Source: Bacillota bacterium
Lineage (GTDB): Bacteria > Bacillota > Sulfobacillia > Sulfobacillales > Sulfobacillaceae
NCBI GenBank assembly: GCA_021784595.1
Contig: JAJYHT010000035.1
Span: 1 to 64,000, forward strand
Reading direction: 5' to 3'
Length of the DNA stretch: 64,000 nt
This document shows positions 33,575 through 42,938 of this stretch, piece by piece; the stretch's first letter is position 1; every line of letters starts with the position of its first letter. Under the pieces are notes generated by a model, which was given only the letters and a program-made list of their open reading frames with translations, had not been told where the DNA came from and searched no databases. Position numbers and translations under genes: made by a program.

Positions 33575-36139
33575 ATGGCCTCGGTAAACGAACATAAGTT
33601 GTGGGGTGCATTGCCCCGCGCACACCTAACAGACCAATTTCCGCGCATGTCGGAGACCATTCGCAAACAGCTGATCGCTCGGTTGGGTCAATTTTTGCCT
33701 GCTGATCGGCTGCTGGTGGAGGATGACCGGTTGATGGCCTATAGCTACGACGCTACCGGGGAACGCCATCGGCCCGATGTGGTGGCCATCGCTGGCACGG
33801 TTGGCGAAGCCGTAAAATTAATGGCCATCACGGAGGAGTTTGGTGCTGTGGTGATTGCTCGTGGCTCAGGGTCCAACTTAAGCGGGGGAACCATGCCAGT
33901 GGTGGGAGGGGTCGTTGTCGGACTAAGCCGTCTGCGGGTGATCCGTGAGGTCGATCTAAACAATCGACGTGCAGTAGTGGAGCCTGGCGTGGTCAACGCA
34001 GATTTGCAGCAGCGCTTGCGACCGTTGGGGTTTTTTTATCCCCCTGATCCAGCCAGTCATCGGATTGCGACTTTGGGCGGCAATATCGCGGAGAATTCGG
34101 GGGGACCCCACTGCGTCAAATATGGCGTTACGACCAACCATGTACTAGGTTTGGAGGTAGTGCTGGCCGACGGCTCTTTTCGCGCTACGCCGCCCACGGG
34201 AACTGAGCGTCTAGGGCTGGATATTGCTGGTCTTCTGACGGGATCCGAAGGGACCTTAGCCTTAGTGGTCGGCCTAATCTTAAGTATCGCGCCGCTACCC
34301 CAAGCAACACGCACCATGTTAGCCATCTTTTCACAATTGGACGACTCCATGCGATGTGTTTCCGCCATTGTAGCGGCCAAAATTGTGCCGTCCACCTTGG
34401 AATTGTTGGACCGCAAATCACTAGAAATTATTGAACCGTTCGTCCATGCGGGATATCCCATGGATGCCGAGGCGGTCCTGCTGATTGAAGTGGATGGAGT
34501 AGCTGATACGCTAAGTGAGGCTGTCCGCACGATCCGGATCGTCGCCGAGGCATCGGGCGCGGTTGAGTTTCGCGAGGCTAAGACAGACGCCGAAGCCGAA
34601 GCGCTGTGGCGCGGGCGCCGTGCTCATTACGGGGCGGCCGCCCGCTTGGCTCCGCATCTGTGGGTCCAAGATGTCACGGTACCGCGCCCCTTGTTGCCCG
34701 ATATGGTACGCGATGTACTCGCTATCGGCCAGCGGTGGGGATTTGATATCTTGACCGCGGCGCATGTGGGGGACGGCAATTTGCATCCCGTGATTACATA
34801 TGACCCCGCCAATGCCGACGAAATGGAGCGCATGCGGGGGGCGGACCACGAAATCCTTGAGGCCTGCGTGCGATACGGAGGATCCATTACCGGTGAGCAC
34901 GGCATTGGTATCGACAAAGTAGAAAATCTTGCCTTGATGTACTCCCCAGACGAACTGCACGTCATGCATGAATTAAAAATCGCCTTTGATCCTAGCCAAC
35001 GCCTTAATCCCTTAAAAGCGGTCTTGCCAGGAGAGGGCCATGGTGCGGTGGCAGCTTCGCCTTATTCGTTAGAACCTGAGATGCAACCCACCCATGTATC
35101 CGAGGCTCAAGACATCATACGGGCTGCATACCATGGACAGCAGACGTTAACGGTGCGGGGCCAAGGTCTGCGCCTAGATCTTTATCGACCTGATGACCGT
35201 GGTTTTGTGGTTGACACGCGGCTTTGGCGCAAGGTTCGGGATTTTGATGTAGACAACCTAACCATTGAAGTGGAAAGCGGCATGACAGGTGGAGACTTAG
35301 CCAATCTTATTCGCTCGCGAGATTTGGATCTGCCCGGTTTATATCCGGGTCAAGAGGACACCGTGGGTGGCCTGATTGCGAGCAATTTGCGGACGTGGCG
35401 CAGTGGGCTCACCTGGCGTGACTGGGTTCTGGGTGTCGAATGGTTGGATGGCAGGGGACGTTTGCTGCGATTTGGGCGAAAGACCATGAAAAATGTCGCC
35501 GGCTATGATGTGACCAAACTTGCTATTGGATCGCAAGGCACTCTTGGGATTTTGTCATCGGTGATCTTGCGACTTCGTCCTCAGAGTCCCCAGGCATGGG
35601 TGGCACAAATGGAAAGTTTTAGCCCCGAACCTTTGCTTACGCTGGCCATTCAATGGTTGCAGCTGTCTACCCGTCCCGATGGCCTCGTGATCGCTCGCGA
35701 TGAGCAGGGGCGATGGCGTTTAGTCATGGTCGGCGCATCGCGGGTTGCGCGGTCGGAGTATGACGCCGCCGCCCAAGGTGCTGGACTGACCTTGAATTGG
35801 ACCGGGCAAGCCCTAGAAATTGCCGATAGCCTCGATGCCTGGCGCGATCATTGTTGGGCATCGAGAGAGAAAGGCTATGCCGAAGGGGCAGTACGGCCTA
35901 CCGAACTGTTAAGTTTATTGCCCCAACTGCCCGCGACTGGGCCCATTATCCTTTTCCCCTATTCAGGAGCTTATGAGATTTATGGGCCGGTCTTAGAGTC
36001 TATCCCGGGCCTACTGCGCTGGATAGATAAAAACACGTCGCACCAGGCCCTTACCAGCACTTGGAGTGATATCGAAAAACGCATCGAGCGGGTTTTTGAT
36101 CCGCACGCACTGTTCGCCCAACGGCCAAAGGATGTGTGA
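33575..36139 (+). CDS. Glycolate oxidase, fused GlcD-GlcE subunits
   Basis: A single 854-residue protein joins two FAD-linked oxidase subunits. Residues ~20-485 are GlcD: HRPDVVAIAGTVGEAVKLM and ARGSGSNLSGGTMPVVGGVV bind FAD, GGNIAENSGGPHCVKYGVTT continues the PCMH domain, and the cap domain ends in HVGDGNLHPVI and GSITGEHGIGIDKVENL. Residues ~500-850 are GlcE: VRGQGLRLDLYRPDDRG, YPGQEDTVGGLIASN, GRKTMKNVAGYDVTKLAIGS. In most bacteria these are separate genes. The ATG at 33575 is chosen because GGGGGA lies 8 bases upstream. The stop overlaps glcF in TGATG, so all three activities come from one transcript. Oxidises glycolate (or D-lactate) to the 2-oxo acid at the membrane. Confidence 0.9.
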   Translation: MASVNEHKLWGALPRAHLTDQFPRMSETIRKQLIARLGQFLPADRLLVEDDRLMAYSYDATGERHRPDVVAIAGTVGEAVKLMAITEEFGAVVIARGSGSNLSGGTMPVVGGVVVGLSRLRVIREVDLNNRRAVVEPGVVNADLQQRLRPLGFFYPPDPASHRIATLGGNIAENSGGPHCVKYGVTTNHVLGLEVVLADGSFRATPPTGTERLGLDIAGLLTGSEGTLALVVGLILSIAPLPQATRTMLAIFSQLDDSMRCVSAIVAAKIVPSTLELLDRKSLEIIEPFVHAGYPMDAEAVLLIEVDGVADTLSEAVRTIRIVAEASGAVEFREAKTDAEAEALWRGRRAHYGAAARLAPHLWVQDVTVPRPLLPDMVRDVLAIGQRWGFDILTAAHVGDGNLHPVITYDPANADEMERMRGADHEILEACVRYGGSITGEHGIGIDKVENLALMYSPDELHVMHELKIAFDPSQRLNPLKAVLPGEGHGAVAASPYSLEPEMQPTHVSEAQDIIRAAYHGQQTLTVRGQGLRLDLYRPDDRGFVVDTRLWRKVRDFDVDNLTIEVESGMTGGDLANLIRSRDLDLPGLYPGQEDTVGGLIASNLRTWRSGLTWRDWVLGVEWLDGRGRLLRFGRKTMKNVAGYDVTKLAIGSQGTLGILSSVILRLRPQSPQAWVAQMESFSPEPLLTLAIQWLQLSTRPDGLVIARDEQGRWRLVMVGASRVARSEYDAAAQGAGLTLNWTGQALEIADSLDAWRDHCWASREKGYAEGAVRPTELLSLLPQLPATGPIILFPYSGAYEIYGPVLESIPGLLRWIDKNTSHQALTSTWSDIEKRIERVFDPHALFAQRPKDV

Positions 36140-37398
36140 TGATGGCATGGAATGATATTTTAGAGGAAATTAATCATTGCAACAAATGTGGATTCTGCTT
36201 GCCCACCTGTCCGACTTACCAAATTACGGGCAATGAGCTCGCCTCTCCGCGTGGACGTATTGCCATGGTGGAAGCCTTGGCACGCGAGGAAATCACTGTA
36301 GGCAACGGCCTTGACGAAGCTCTCAGCTATTGCTTAGACTGCCGGGCGTGTGAAACCGCCTGCCCCTCTGGCGTGCAGTACCATAAGATTTTAGAAGCCG
36401 GTCGTCAGCGTTTGTGGAGCGAACGCCCCGCCTCGCGCACCTATCCTTGGGTGGTGCGCCAAGCCCTCAACACCGTGACTCGTCCCAAACGGCTGGCACG
36501 AATGACTTGGGTGGCACGTCGCTTGAAAAAGTTGCCGTTGCCGCGCGCCCTAAAACAGTTCACTCCAATGCTAGCTCACACCGCGCCGTTACCATCGCCG
36601 TTGCCCGATGTCCCAGCTCCCCAACACGCAGTACACTTCTTTGAGGGATGCATCATGAGTGCAGTATTCCCAGAAGCCAACCAATCGGCCCGCTATTTGC
36701 TGCAAACCTGCCATGTCGCCGTGTCGTCGCCACAAGGACAAACCTGCTGCGGAGCACTGCATTGGCACGCAGGAGAAATAGACACGGCCAAAAAGCTGGC
36801 CAAGCAAAACATTGCCGCCTTTGAAGTGGGATCGGACTTTATCGTCAACACGGCCGGCGGGTGTGGAGCCACCTTGCAGGAATACAAACATCTGTTGGCG
36901 GATGAACCTCTATGGGCGGAGCGTGCTGAGCGTTTTAGTCAGCGTGTCAAAGACTGGTCCACTGTCTTTTTAGCTTATGGCGGCACTGTTTCGTTAGAGG
37001 GTCAGGGTGAACACGTCACGTTGCAAAATTCATGCCACTTGGTAAATGTTGAAAAAGCCGGGGATGATGCGGTGGCCGTATTAGAACGGGTTAACAATCA
37101 AGCATTTACCCCCCTGCGGAGTCAAAATATGTGCTGCGGATCGGCTGGCACCTACAACTTGGAGCATACGGAATGGTCCTTAAAAATTCTTGATCAGAAA
37201 ATGGACGAGGTTGACTCGATGGGTCCCGATCGCATTTTGGTCAATAACCCAGGATGTCACCTGCAAATGCAATGGGGGACAACCCGTCGGCCCTCAACTG
37301 CAGCAGTGGTGGTAGAGCATCTAGCAACTTATCTCTATCGGGCAGCCAAAACAGCCTACAACTCCTCTAAACAGTTAGATAGCGGCAAGGTTGACTAA
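36139..37398 (+). CDS. glcF: Glycolate oxidase iron-sulfur subunit
   Basis: A protein of about 419 residues with two 4Fe-4S motifs near the N-terminus, CNKCGFCLPTCPTY and CLDCRACETACPSG, and two CCG domains further on (QTCCGALHWHAGE near 205 and NMCCGSAGTYNLEH near 333, each with a partner Cys such as NSCHLVN and NNPGCHLQMQ). This is the electron-transfer subunit that passes electrons from the GlcD-GlcE flavins towards quinone. Start at the ATG of the TGATG overlap with the preceding gene. Confidence 0.93.
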   Translation: MMAWNDILEEINHCNKCGFCLPTCPTYQITGNELASPRGRIAMVEALAREEITVGNGLDEALSYCLDCRACETACPSGVQYHKILEAGRQRLWSERPASRTYPWVVRQALNTVTRPKRLARMTWVARRLKKLPLPRALKQFTPMLAHTAPLPSPLPDVPAPQHAVHFFEGCIMSAVFPEANQSARYLLQTCHVAVSSPQGQTCCGALHWHAGEIDTAKKLAKQNIAAFEVGSDFIVNTAGGCGATLQEYKHLLADEPLWAERAERFSQRVKDWSTVFLAYGGTVSLEGQGEHVTLQNSCHLVNVEKAGDDAVAVLERVNNQAFTPLRSQNMCCGSAGTYNLEHTEWSLKILDQKMDEVDSMGPDRILVNNPGCHLQMQWGTTRRPSTAAVVVEHLATYLYRAAKTAYNSSKQLDSGKVD

Positions 37399-37436
37399 TA
37401 GGGATACGACTATCCTGGTGAGGTGAACAGAGCACA

Positions 37437-38402
37437 TTGAAGACCAAAGTTTCAGTGGTGACCGGTGGATTAGGTTATGTGGGTCAGTCGCTATCTTATA
37501 TGTTGCAAGAACAAGGCCATTTTGTGGTTGCAATCGACAACCGTGGCGTCGACAGCCAGGTTTTGAACCTGACCGTTTTGCGCGGTGATATTCAGCAGCG
37601 GTCATTGTGGCAACACCTATTCTCTCAATACGAGGTCGAGGCAATTTATCATTGCGCGGGCCTGATTGTGGTATCGGAATCGGTAAGAGACCCTGCGCCA
37701 TATTTTCAGCAAAATGTGGTGGCGGGCATCGGCATGCTGGATGCTATCCGAGAATACGCCACAGATATCCCCTTAATCTTTTCCTCTTCGGCAGCCGTGT
37801 ATGGTACTCCGCTGCAAGTGCCCGTGGGTGAATCGGCGGCCAAGCAGCCCTTAAGCCCGTACGGGATTACCAAGTGGCAATTCGAAGAAATATTACAGGC
37901 ATATTCCCATGCCTACGGCATGCCGTGGGTGGCCTTGCGCTATTTCAACGTGGCCGGCCGCGTCGGACCTGTCAACGAGCGCCATCAACCGGAAACCCAC
38001 TTGTTGCCGCGGGTAGCCCAAGCCGTTTTAGATAACGTGCCTCCCATCATATATGGGTCCGACTATCCAACCCCCGATGGGACGGCTATCCGAGACTATA
38101 TCCATATGAAGGACCTGACGGCTGCACACTTTTTAGCGTGGAATTACCTAAGAACGGGGGGAGAATCCCGCGCCTTTAACGTGGGGTCGGGACATGGCCA
38201 TTCCGTGCTGGAAGTGATCCAGGGATTTGAGCGAATACTCGGGCGAGACGTGCCTGTGGTCTTCTCAGACCGTCGTGCAGGAGATCCGGCCGTGTTGGTG
38301 GCGGCGATTGACGAGGCTGTTGCGACGTTGAACTATGTTCCACATCATTCGCACCAGATAGACTCGATGGTTCAAGATGCATGGGATTCGTGCCGTGCTT
38401 GA
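37437..38402 (+). CDS. galE: UDP-glucose 4-epimerase
   Basis: A 321-residue extended short-chain dehydrogenase. VVTGGLGYVGQSLSYML binds NAD, FSSSAAVYGTP has the catalytic serine region, and YGITKWQFEEIL gives the Tyr-xxx-Lys pair. FNVAGRVGPVNERHQPETHL and the conserved YGSDYPTPDGTAIRDYIHM strongly indicate UDP-glucose/UDP-galactose epimerisation. It starts with TTG; GAGGTGA lies about 12 bases upstream, so initiation may be weak. It supplies UDP-galactose for surface polysaccharides. Confidence 0.92.
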   Translation: MKTKVSVVTGGLGYVGQSLSYMLQEQGHFVVAIDNRGVDSQVLNLTVLRGDIQQRSLWQHLFSQYEVEAIYHCAGLIVVSESVRDPAPYFQQNVVAGIGMLDAIREYATDIPLIFSSSAAVYGTPLQVPVGESAAKQPLSPYGITKWQFEEILQAYSHAYGMPWVALRYFNVAGRVGPVNERHQPETHLLPRVAQAVLDNVPPIIYGSDYPTPDGTAIRDYIHMKDLTAAHFLAWNYLRTGGESRAFNVGSGHGHSVLEVIQGFERILGRDVPVVFSDRRAGDPAVLVAAIDEAVATLNYVPHHSHQIDSMVQDAWDSCRA

Positions 38403-38508
38403 GCTATCCGGAAATCACTTTTGCGCACTGCTAGGAATGACAATCGATTTTTAGCCTGGGGGAGGGCAGACTAAGACGACGGACAACGGGCGTTGCATAG
38501 AGTTGGCA

Positions 38509-40800
38509 TCAGCCCGTCTCCGAAGTTTGCCAAATCCAAGCCGTGGGCACTGAACTCATCAAAATGTTTTGATGCCGAATGAAGTCCAAACCCATCCCGT
38601 TGACCACTAATTGACGGAACCGGCCACTAGGATCATGAACCCAAATATCTAACATGGCTGTTGGACTGGAAAACCCATGATGCTTGGCAGTAGTAACAAT
38701 TATACAGCGTTCAGCCTCACTAGAAACTAAAATATCCAGTTGATTATATTGTCCCTCGTGATAGCGCATAGATACGCCATCATCCTGATACCAGGTTGCT
38801 TCAGTGGTTTGGCTTACCCGAATAGACCATTGAATGCGTGTAGGCAGAGGCAAAGCGCTGGTCTCGGCTGTTTGAAGAAAGAGGATGCTGTTGTCCTTGA
38901 CGAGTGCCGGCAGTTGGCCCATTGGCCAATGCAACACTATATATCCTGGCCCTTCATAAGGTTGTCCGGTTTCCAGAGCATACCAGGTGCCGTCCGGAAT
39001 CCATGCTGCGCGATGTTGCACGGACACATCCAAAATAGGCGCTACTAGCAAATGCGGACCAATCAAAAACTGATCTTCTAAGATGTCGTTGCCATCGGCC
39101 GGTGGATAGTGGTACAGCATGGGACGCATAACAGGCCGACCGATTCGATGCGCTTCCCAAAACAACTGATAAAGCGTCGGCAGCAACCGATATCGCCAGG
39201 AGATCAGATGTCGCACTTGCTGTTCCACTTCGGGGCCGAAGCTCCACGGTTCTTGACGCGCGGTACCCATGGCGCTGTGATTGCGGAAAAAGGGCGTGAG
39301 GACGGCTGCAGCGACCCACTTGGCAAACAGTTCGGCATTGGCGTCGCCCTGAAATCCTCCGACATCGGCGCCTGCAAATGCCTGGCCTGACAACCCCAAT
39401 GACAACAGCATCGGGACCATTTGGCGCAATGCGCTAAAAAGACTGTGGTTATCACCCGTCCACACTGCAGTCCATTGCTGCATCCCACTAAACCCCGCCC
39501 GACTTAGTAAAAAGGGGCGGATGTCTGGATCGTGCATTAAGAGGCCTTGATAACTGGCCCTAGCCATTTCGCGGCCGTAATAGTTGTGCACCTGGCGATG
39601 GGAGATCGCGATATCAGATGGTTTATGCACCGCATCATCGGGCAAGGTATGGCCGTCGGTATTGAATAGCGAGGGTTCGTTCATGTCATTCCAGATGCCA
39701 TCCACGCCACTGCTCACGAATTGACTTATCTGCGAGGCCCACCAATCGACCACTTTGTCTTGAAAAAAATCGGGGAAGACCGATTCTCCAGGCCACACTT
39801 GGCCTTGCACCACCGTACCATCAGACATGGTGACCAACATCCCGTTATCGATTGCCGAGCGATACAAAGAGTACTGGGGGTCGACCTTGATGCCGGGATC
39901 CACAATAGCAACCAGATGAAAATTTATGGCGTGCAGCGCATCGATCATTGACTGGGGATCTCTAAAGGTGTCGGGGTTCCATGTCATTATTCGATATCCA
40001 TCCATGTAATCGATGTCCAAGTATATGGCATCGCAAGGAATCTGGCGCTGGCGAAGCTCTTGCGCTACAGACAGCACTTCTTGCGCACTCTGATAACTCC
40101 ACCGGCTAATATGATGACCCAAAGCCCACAGCGGAGGGAGCGGCATTCGCCCCGTAAGCCGCGACAGTCGCGACAGCGCCCCGTCTAGGGTGGTGTCGTA
40201 AATGCCATAATACGTAAACGTCTGAGAATTAACTTGGATGGCGACACCTGCTGAATCGTTGAAATCGGCGCTAACCCAGGCCCCGGTATCAACATAAGTG
40301 CCCCACACATGACCATTTGACCATCCCCACCAAATCGGATGGCTTTGATATAGCGAAGAGGAAAACTCGGTATGGATCTCAGCCGCGTCACGATTCCAGA
40401 AAATCACTTTGGCATACCGTTTGTCGACCGGTAAAGTCGATTCGCCGCCACCTAGGTAGTGGTTGTATAGACGGCTTTTAATCATTTGTGAGTCTGCTTG
40501 AATCGACATCGGGGCCGCATCCTGATCCAACAAGTGGCCTTCGGGCGTTTCCCAAATAAAGCGAGCCTCAGAAAAAGAAAATTGCCCCACTAGCCCAGGA
40601 GATGCAAACCGAATCATGGTGTCATCGGCCGCCATGACAGACCAGCTTTGATGTCCTGTCTCAGGCTGACTCCATTCTTGACCGGGGTTGACCCGAATTC
40701 TTACCATTTGAGAACCTAGAGCGGTAATCGCCCAGGTTATATCGCCCGCGCGCAAAAACAGCTCTTCTCCCTTAAACCACCACAAAGCGGTATCAGCCAT
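38509..40800 (-). CDS. GH31 alpha-glucosidase
   Basis: A 763-residue family 31 glycoside hydrolase without signal peptide, so it is intracellular. The catalytic nucleophile lies in SGVDGIWNDMNEPSLFN near residue 373; CDAIYLDIDYMDGYRIMTWN and the FAGADVGGFQGDANAELF block shape the active site, and MALGHHIS-like LWALGHHISRWSYQSAQEVL opens the barrel. It probably releases glucose from alpha-glucosides such as maltose, isomaltose or glycogen fragments. The start follows AAAAGGAGAT. Confidence 0.93.
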   Translation of the reverse strand: MADTALWWFKGEELFLRAGDITWAITALGSQMVRIRVNPGQEWSQPETGHQSWSVMAADDTMIRFASPGLVGQFSFSEARFIWETPEGHLLDQDAAPMSIQADSQMIKSRLYNHYLGGGESTLPVDKRYAKVIFWNRDAAEIHTEFSSSLYQSHPIWWGWSNGHVWGTYVDTGAWVSADFNDSAGVAIQVNSQTFTYYGIYDTTLDGALSRLSRLTGRMPLPPLWALGHHISRWSYQSAQEVLSVAQELRQRQIPCDAIYLDIDYMDGYRIMTWNPDTFRDPQSMIDALHAINFHLVAIVDPGIKVDPQYSLYRSAIDNGMLVTMSDGTVVQGQVWPGESVFPDFFQDKVVDWWASQISQFVSSGVDGIWNDMNEPSLFNTDGHTLPDDAVHKPSDIAISHRQVHNYYGREMARASYQGLLMHDPDIRPFLLSRAGFSGMQQWTAVWTGDNHSLFSALRQMVPMLLSLGLSGQAFAGADVGGFQGDANAELFAKWVAAAVLTPFFRNHSAMGTARQEPWSFGPEVEQQVRHLISWRYRLLPTLYQLFWEAHRIGRPVMRPMLYHYPPADGNDILEDQFLIGPHLLVAPILDVSVQHRAAWIPDGTWYALETGQPYEGPGYIVLHWPMGQLPALVKDNSILFLQTAETSALPLPTRIQWSIRVSQTTEATWYQDDGVSMRYHEGQYNQLDILVSSEAERCIIVTTAKHHGFSSPTAMLDIWVHDPSGRFRQLVVNGMGLDFIRHQNILMSSVPTAWIWQTSETG

Positions 40801-40827
40801 AAGGAAATCTCCTTTTTGTTGGGGAAG

Positions 40828-41439
40828 TTAAAGGGCATTAATGGAGCTTAGTATGTATAAGACGGCCACGATGCTTAGAATGCCAGCGGCACTGGCCATG
40901 AGGGTTTGTCCCCATGTAACGCGGTAAACCTGGTGCACCGCCCGCACTAGCATGGCAGCAAATCCTAGCAAAGCCAACAAACTGAAAAATGGAGCGGGGA
41001 TGAGCGCCAGTAAAGCGAAAATCACGATCCATCCTGACAAAACAATAACTTCACGCCTCAGATCAGCCACAGAAAAATAGGGATGGGATCCGCGGGTACG
41101 TCCTACTACCCAATCAATTACCCAGGTCATTCCGTAGTAAAAAAGGAAAGCCAAAAATAACATGTTGACAAAAGTGGTCAAGATCAACAGCAGATGAAAT
41201 CCATCCATAATTGTCAGGCCAATGATCCGGATTAAGCCCGCCAATATCGCGTTGCTCCACATCATACGTTCTGTCCAACCCTGGCGTCCCGCCAACTGTA
41301 GAGGGCTTTGCAAAATGCGGCGCCAATACCACACTAGATCGTCCCATTCATGGGGTGGCCCAGACCGTGGCCGCTGGGGGCCCCGCGATTGCTGACGCTT
41401 ACGCTGCTTATCGCGAAACGAGATCAGTTTTTTAGACAT
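40828..41439 (-). CDS. Yip1-like integral membrane protein
   Basis: A 203-residue protein with a basic, soluble N-terminus (KKLISFRDKQRKRQQSRGPQ) and about five membrane segments. The HEWDDLVWYWRRILQSPLQL start of the membrane part and the layout of helices resemble bacterial Yip1-domain proteins, whose function is unknown. The start is taken at the second of two adjacent ATGs because of the spacing to GGGGAGGG. It lies 27 bases behind the GH31 gene start on the same strand, so the two form an operon. Confidence 0.7.
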   Translation of the reverse strand: MSKKLISFRDKQRKRQQSRGPQRPRSGPPHEWDDLVWYWRRILQSPLQLAGRQGWTERMMWSNAILAGLIRIIGLTIMDGFHLLLILTTFVNMLFLAFLFYYGMTWVIDWVVGRTRGSHPYFSVADLRREVIVLSGWIVIFALLALIPAPFFSLLALLGFAAMLVRAVHQVYRVTWGQTLMASAAGILSIVAVLYILSSINAL

Positions 41440-41509
41440 CATGACCCTCCCCGAAGTATCCTTATGATACCAAATTGTCCGCTTCCAGGGGAGAGCCCAT
41501 CCCTTAGTC

Positions 41510-41538
41510 TGGCCAGCCCGGAACGAGTCGGGTACAAT
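41510..41538 (+). promoter_or_regulatory. Possible ilvE promoter
   Basis: TGGCCA and TACAAT with a 17-base spacer, 40 bases before the ilvE start. The -35 is only 4/6; the -10 is 5/6. Confidence 0.4.
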
Positions 41539-41577
41539 GATACTGAATTGTTGTCGTTGAGAAAGGGGTCTTGATTC

Positions 41578-42504
41578 GTGTCTCTGGCTTTTTTTCGTAA
41601 TCAGTTTATGCCATTGGAAAATGCCACGGTATCCATTGCCACACATGCCTTGAACTACGGCACCGGCTGTTTTGAGGGTATTCGAGGCTATTACAATGAA
41701 AATGCAGATACCCTTTACGTGGTAAAGCTTAAAGAACACTATCAGCGGTTTCTGCGCTCGTGTCGCATCATGAGAATTGATCCAGGCTATACAGTAGATG
41801 AGTTGTGCCAGATTACCACCACTCTTCTCCAAAAAAATGCGATGACTACTGACGTATATATTCGACCATTGGCCTTTAAGGCGGATCCGGTGATAAAGGT
41901 CACCCTAGAAGGCATTGCAGATGCCGTGGGCATCTTTACCGTCCCGCTTGGAGATTATCTTCCCACCAATGGTATTCATGTGGCCGTGAGCGCATGGCGT
42001 CGGCTAGAAGATAATGCCATTCCGTCGCGGGCCAAAGTCACCGGTTCGTATGTCAATACCGCATTGGCGGTCTCTGATGCCCATTTGGCGGGATTTGACG
42101 ATGCCATCTTTTTGAGTGAAAGCGGGCATGTTGCTGAGGGTAGTGCCGCCAACTTGTTTATGGTGCGTGACGGAGTGGTGATCACGCCCCCCGGAACAGA
42201 AAATATCTTGGAAGGTATCACGCGGCAAGTGGTGTTATCCTTGACCGAAGAGGTGGAGGTACCGATTCAAGTGCGACCGATTGACCGCACGGAACTCTAT
42301 GTGGCTGATGAATTGTTTTTGGTGGGAACCGGAGTCCAAGTGGCGCCGATTACCAAAATTGATCACCGTACGGTGGGAACTGGCACCATAGGTCCTGTCA
42401 CCCAAAAACTGCAAGCGCTATATTTCGACGCCTGCCGGGGACTGGTTCCCCGTTATCGTGACTGGCTTACCCCAGTGTCCTATAGTGTCAGCGAGCCGGT
42501 GTGA
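41578..42504 (+). CDS. ilvE: Branched-chain amino acid aminotransferase
   Basis: A 308-residue fold-type IV PLP enzyme. ATVSIATHALNYGTGCFEGI opens the protein, the Schiff-base lysine is in SRAKVTGSYVNTALAVSDAH near residue 150, FLSESGHVAEGSAANLFMV and NILEGITRQVVLSLTEE bind the cofactor phosphate, and DELFLVGTGVQVAPI ends the active site. It makes valine, leucine and isoleucine from their 2-oxo acids with glutamate. GTG start after AAAGGGG. It heads a run of seven genes on the same strand. Confidence 0.93.
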   Translation: MSLAFFRNQFMPLENATVSIATHALNYGTGCFEGIRGYYNENADTLYVVKLKEHYQRFLRSCRIMRIDPGYTVDELCQITTTLLQKNAMTTDVYIRPLAFKADPVIKVTLEGIADAVGIFTVPLGDYLPTNGIHVAVSAWRRLEDNAIPSRAKVTGSYVNTALAVSDAHLAGFDDAIFLSESGHVAEGSAANLFMVRDGVVITPPGTENILEGITRQVVLSLTEEVEVPIQVRPIDRTELYVADELFLVGTGVQVAPITKIDHRTVGTGTIGPVTQKLQALYFDACRGLVPRYRDWLTPVSYSVSEPV

Positions 42505-42518
42505 GGGGGCAGACTTCA

Positions 42519-42938
42519 ATGCATGATGCAACACTCTTAGAGATCTTAACTGAGAATAAGATCGTGGCGGTGGTCGGCTTGTCGCCCAAACCCGACCGGG
42601 CTAGTCACCGCGTTGCCCAATATCTGCAGCGCATGGGCTATCGCATTATTCCCGTCAATCCAGGATTTGATGAGATCTTGGGGGAAAAGTCCTATGCGCG
42701 GCTGGAAGATATTCCCCAAAAAGTCGATATTGTTGACGTATTCCGCAAATCGGAAGACACACCCCCGGTCGCGGAATCCGCCGTGCGAATTGGAGCGCGG
42801 GTGCTATGGTTGCAACTGGGAATTGCTAACGAAGTCGCTGCCTCGATTGCACAAACTGGCGGCTTGACTGTGGTACAGGATCGCTGCATTAAGATTGAGC
42901 ACGAGCGGCTGTTGGGACAAGGAGGAGAACCTGAATGA
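42519..42938 (+). CDS. CoA-binding Rossmann-fold protein (YccU-like)
   Basis: A 139-residue single-domain protein: KIVAVVGLSPKPDRASHRVA, QYLQRMGYRIIPVNPGFDEI, then VDIVDVFRKSEDTPPVAESA and ARVLWLQLGIANEVAASIA. This is the CoA-binding family related to the succinyl-CoA synthetase alpha N-domain. Function unknown. Start ATG 42519, with GAGGGGG 10 bases upstream; a GTG overlapping the ilvE stop is an alternative. It shares an ATGA overlap with the next gene. Confidence 0.88.
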   Translation: MHDATLLEILTENKIVAVVGLSPKPDRASHRVAQYLQRMGYRIIPVNPGFDEILGEKSYARLEDIPQKVDIVDVFRKSEDTPPVAESAVRIGARVLWLQLGIANEVAASIAQTGGLTVVQDRCIKIEHERLLGQGGEPE

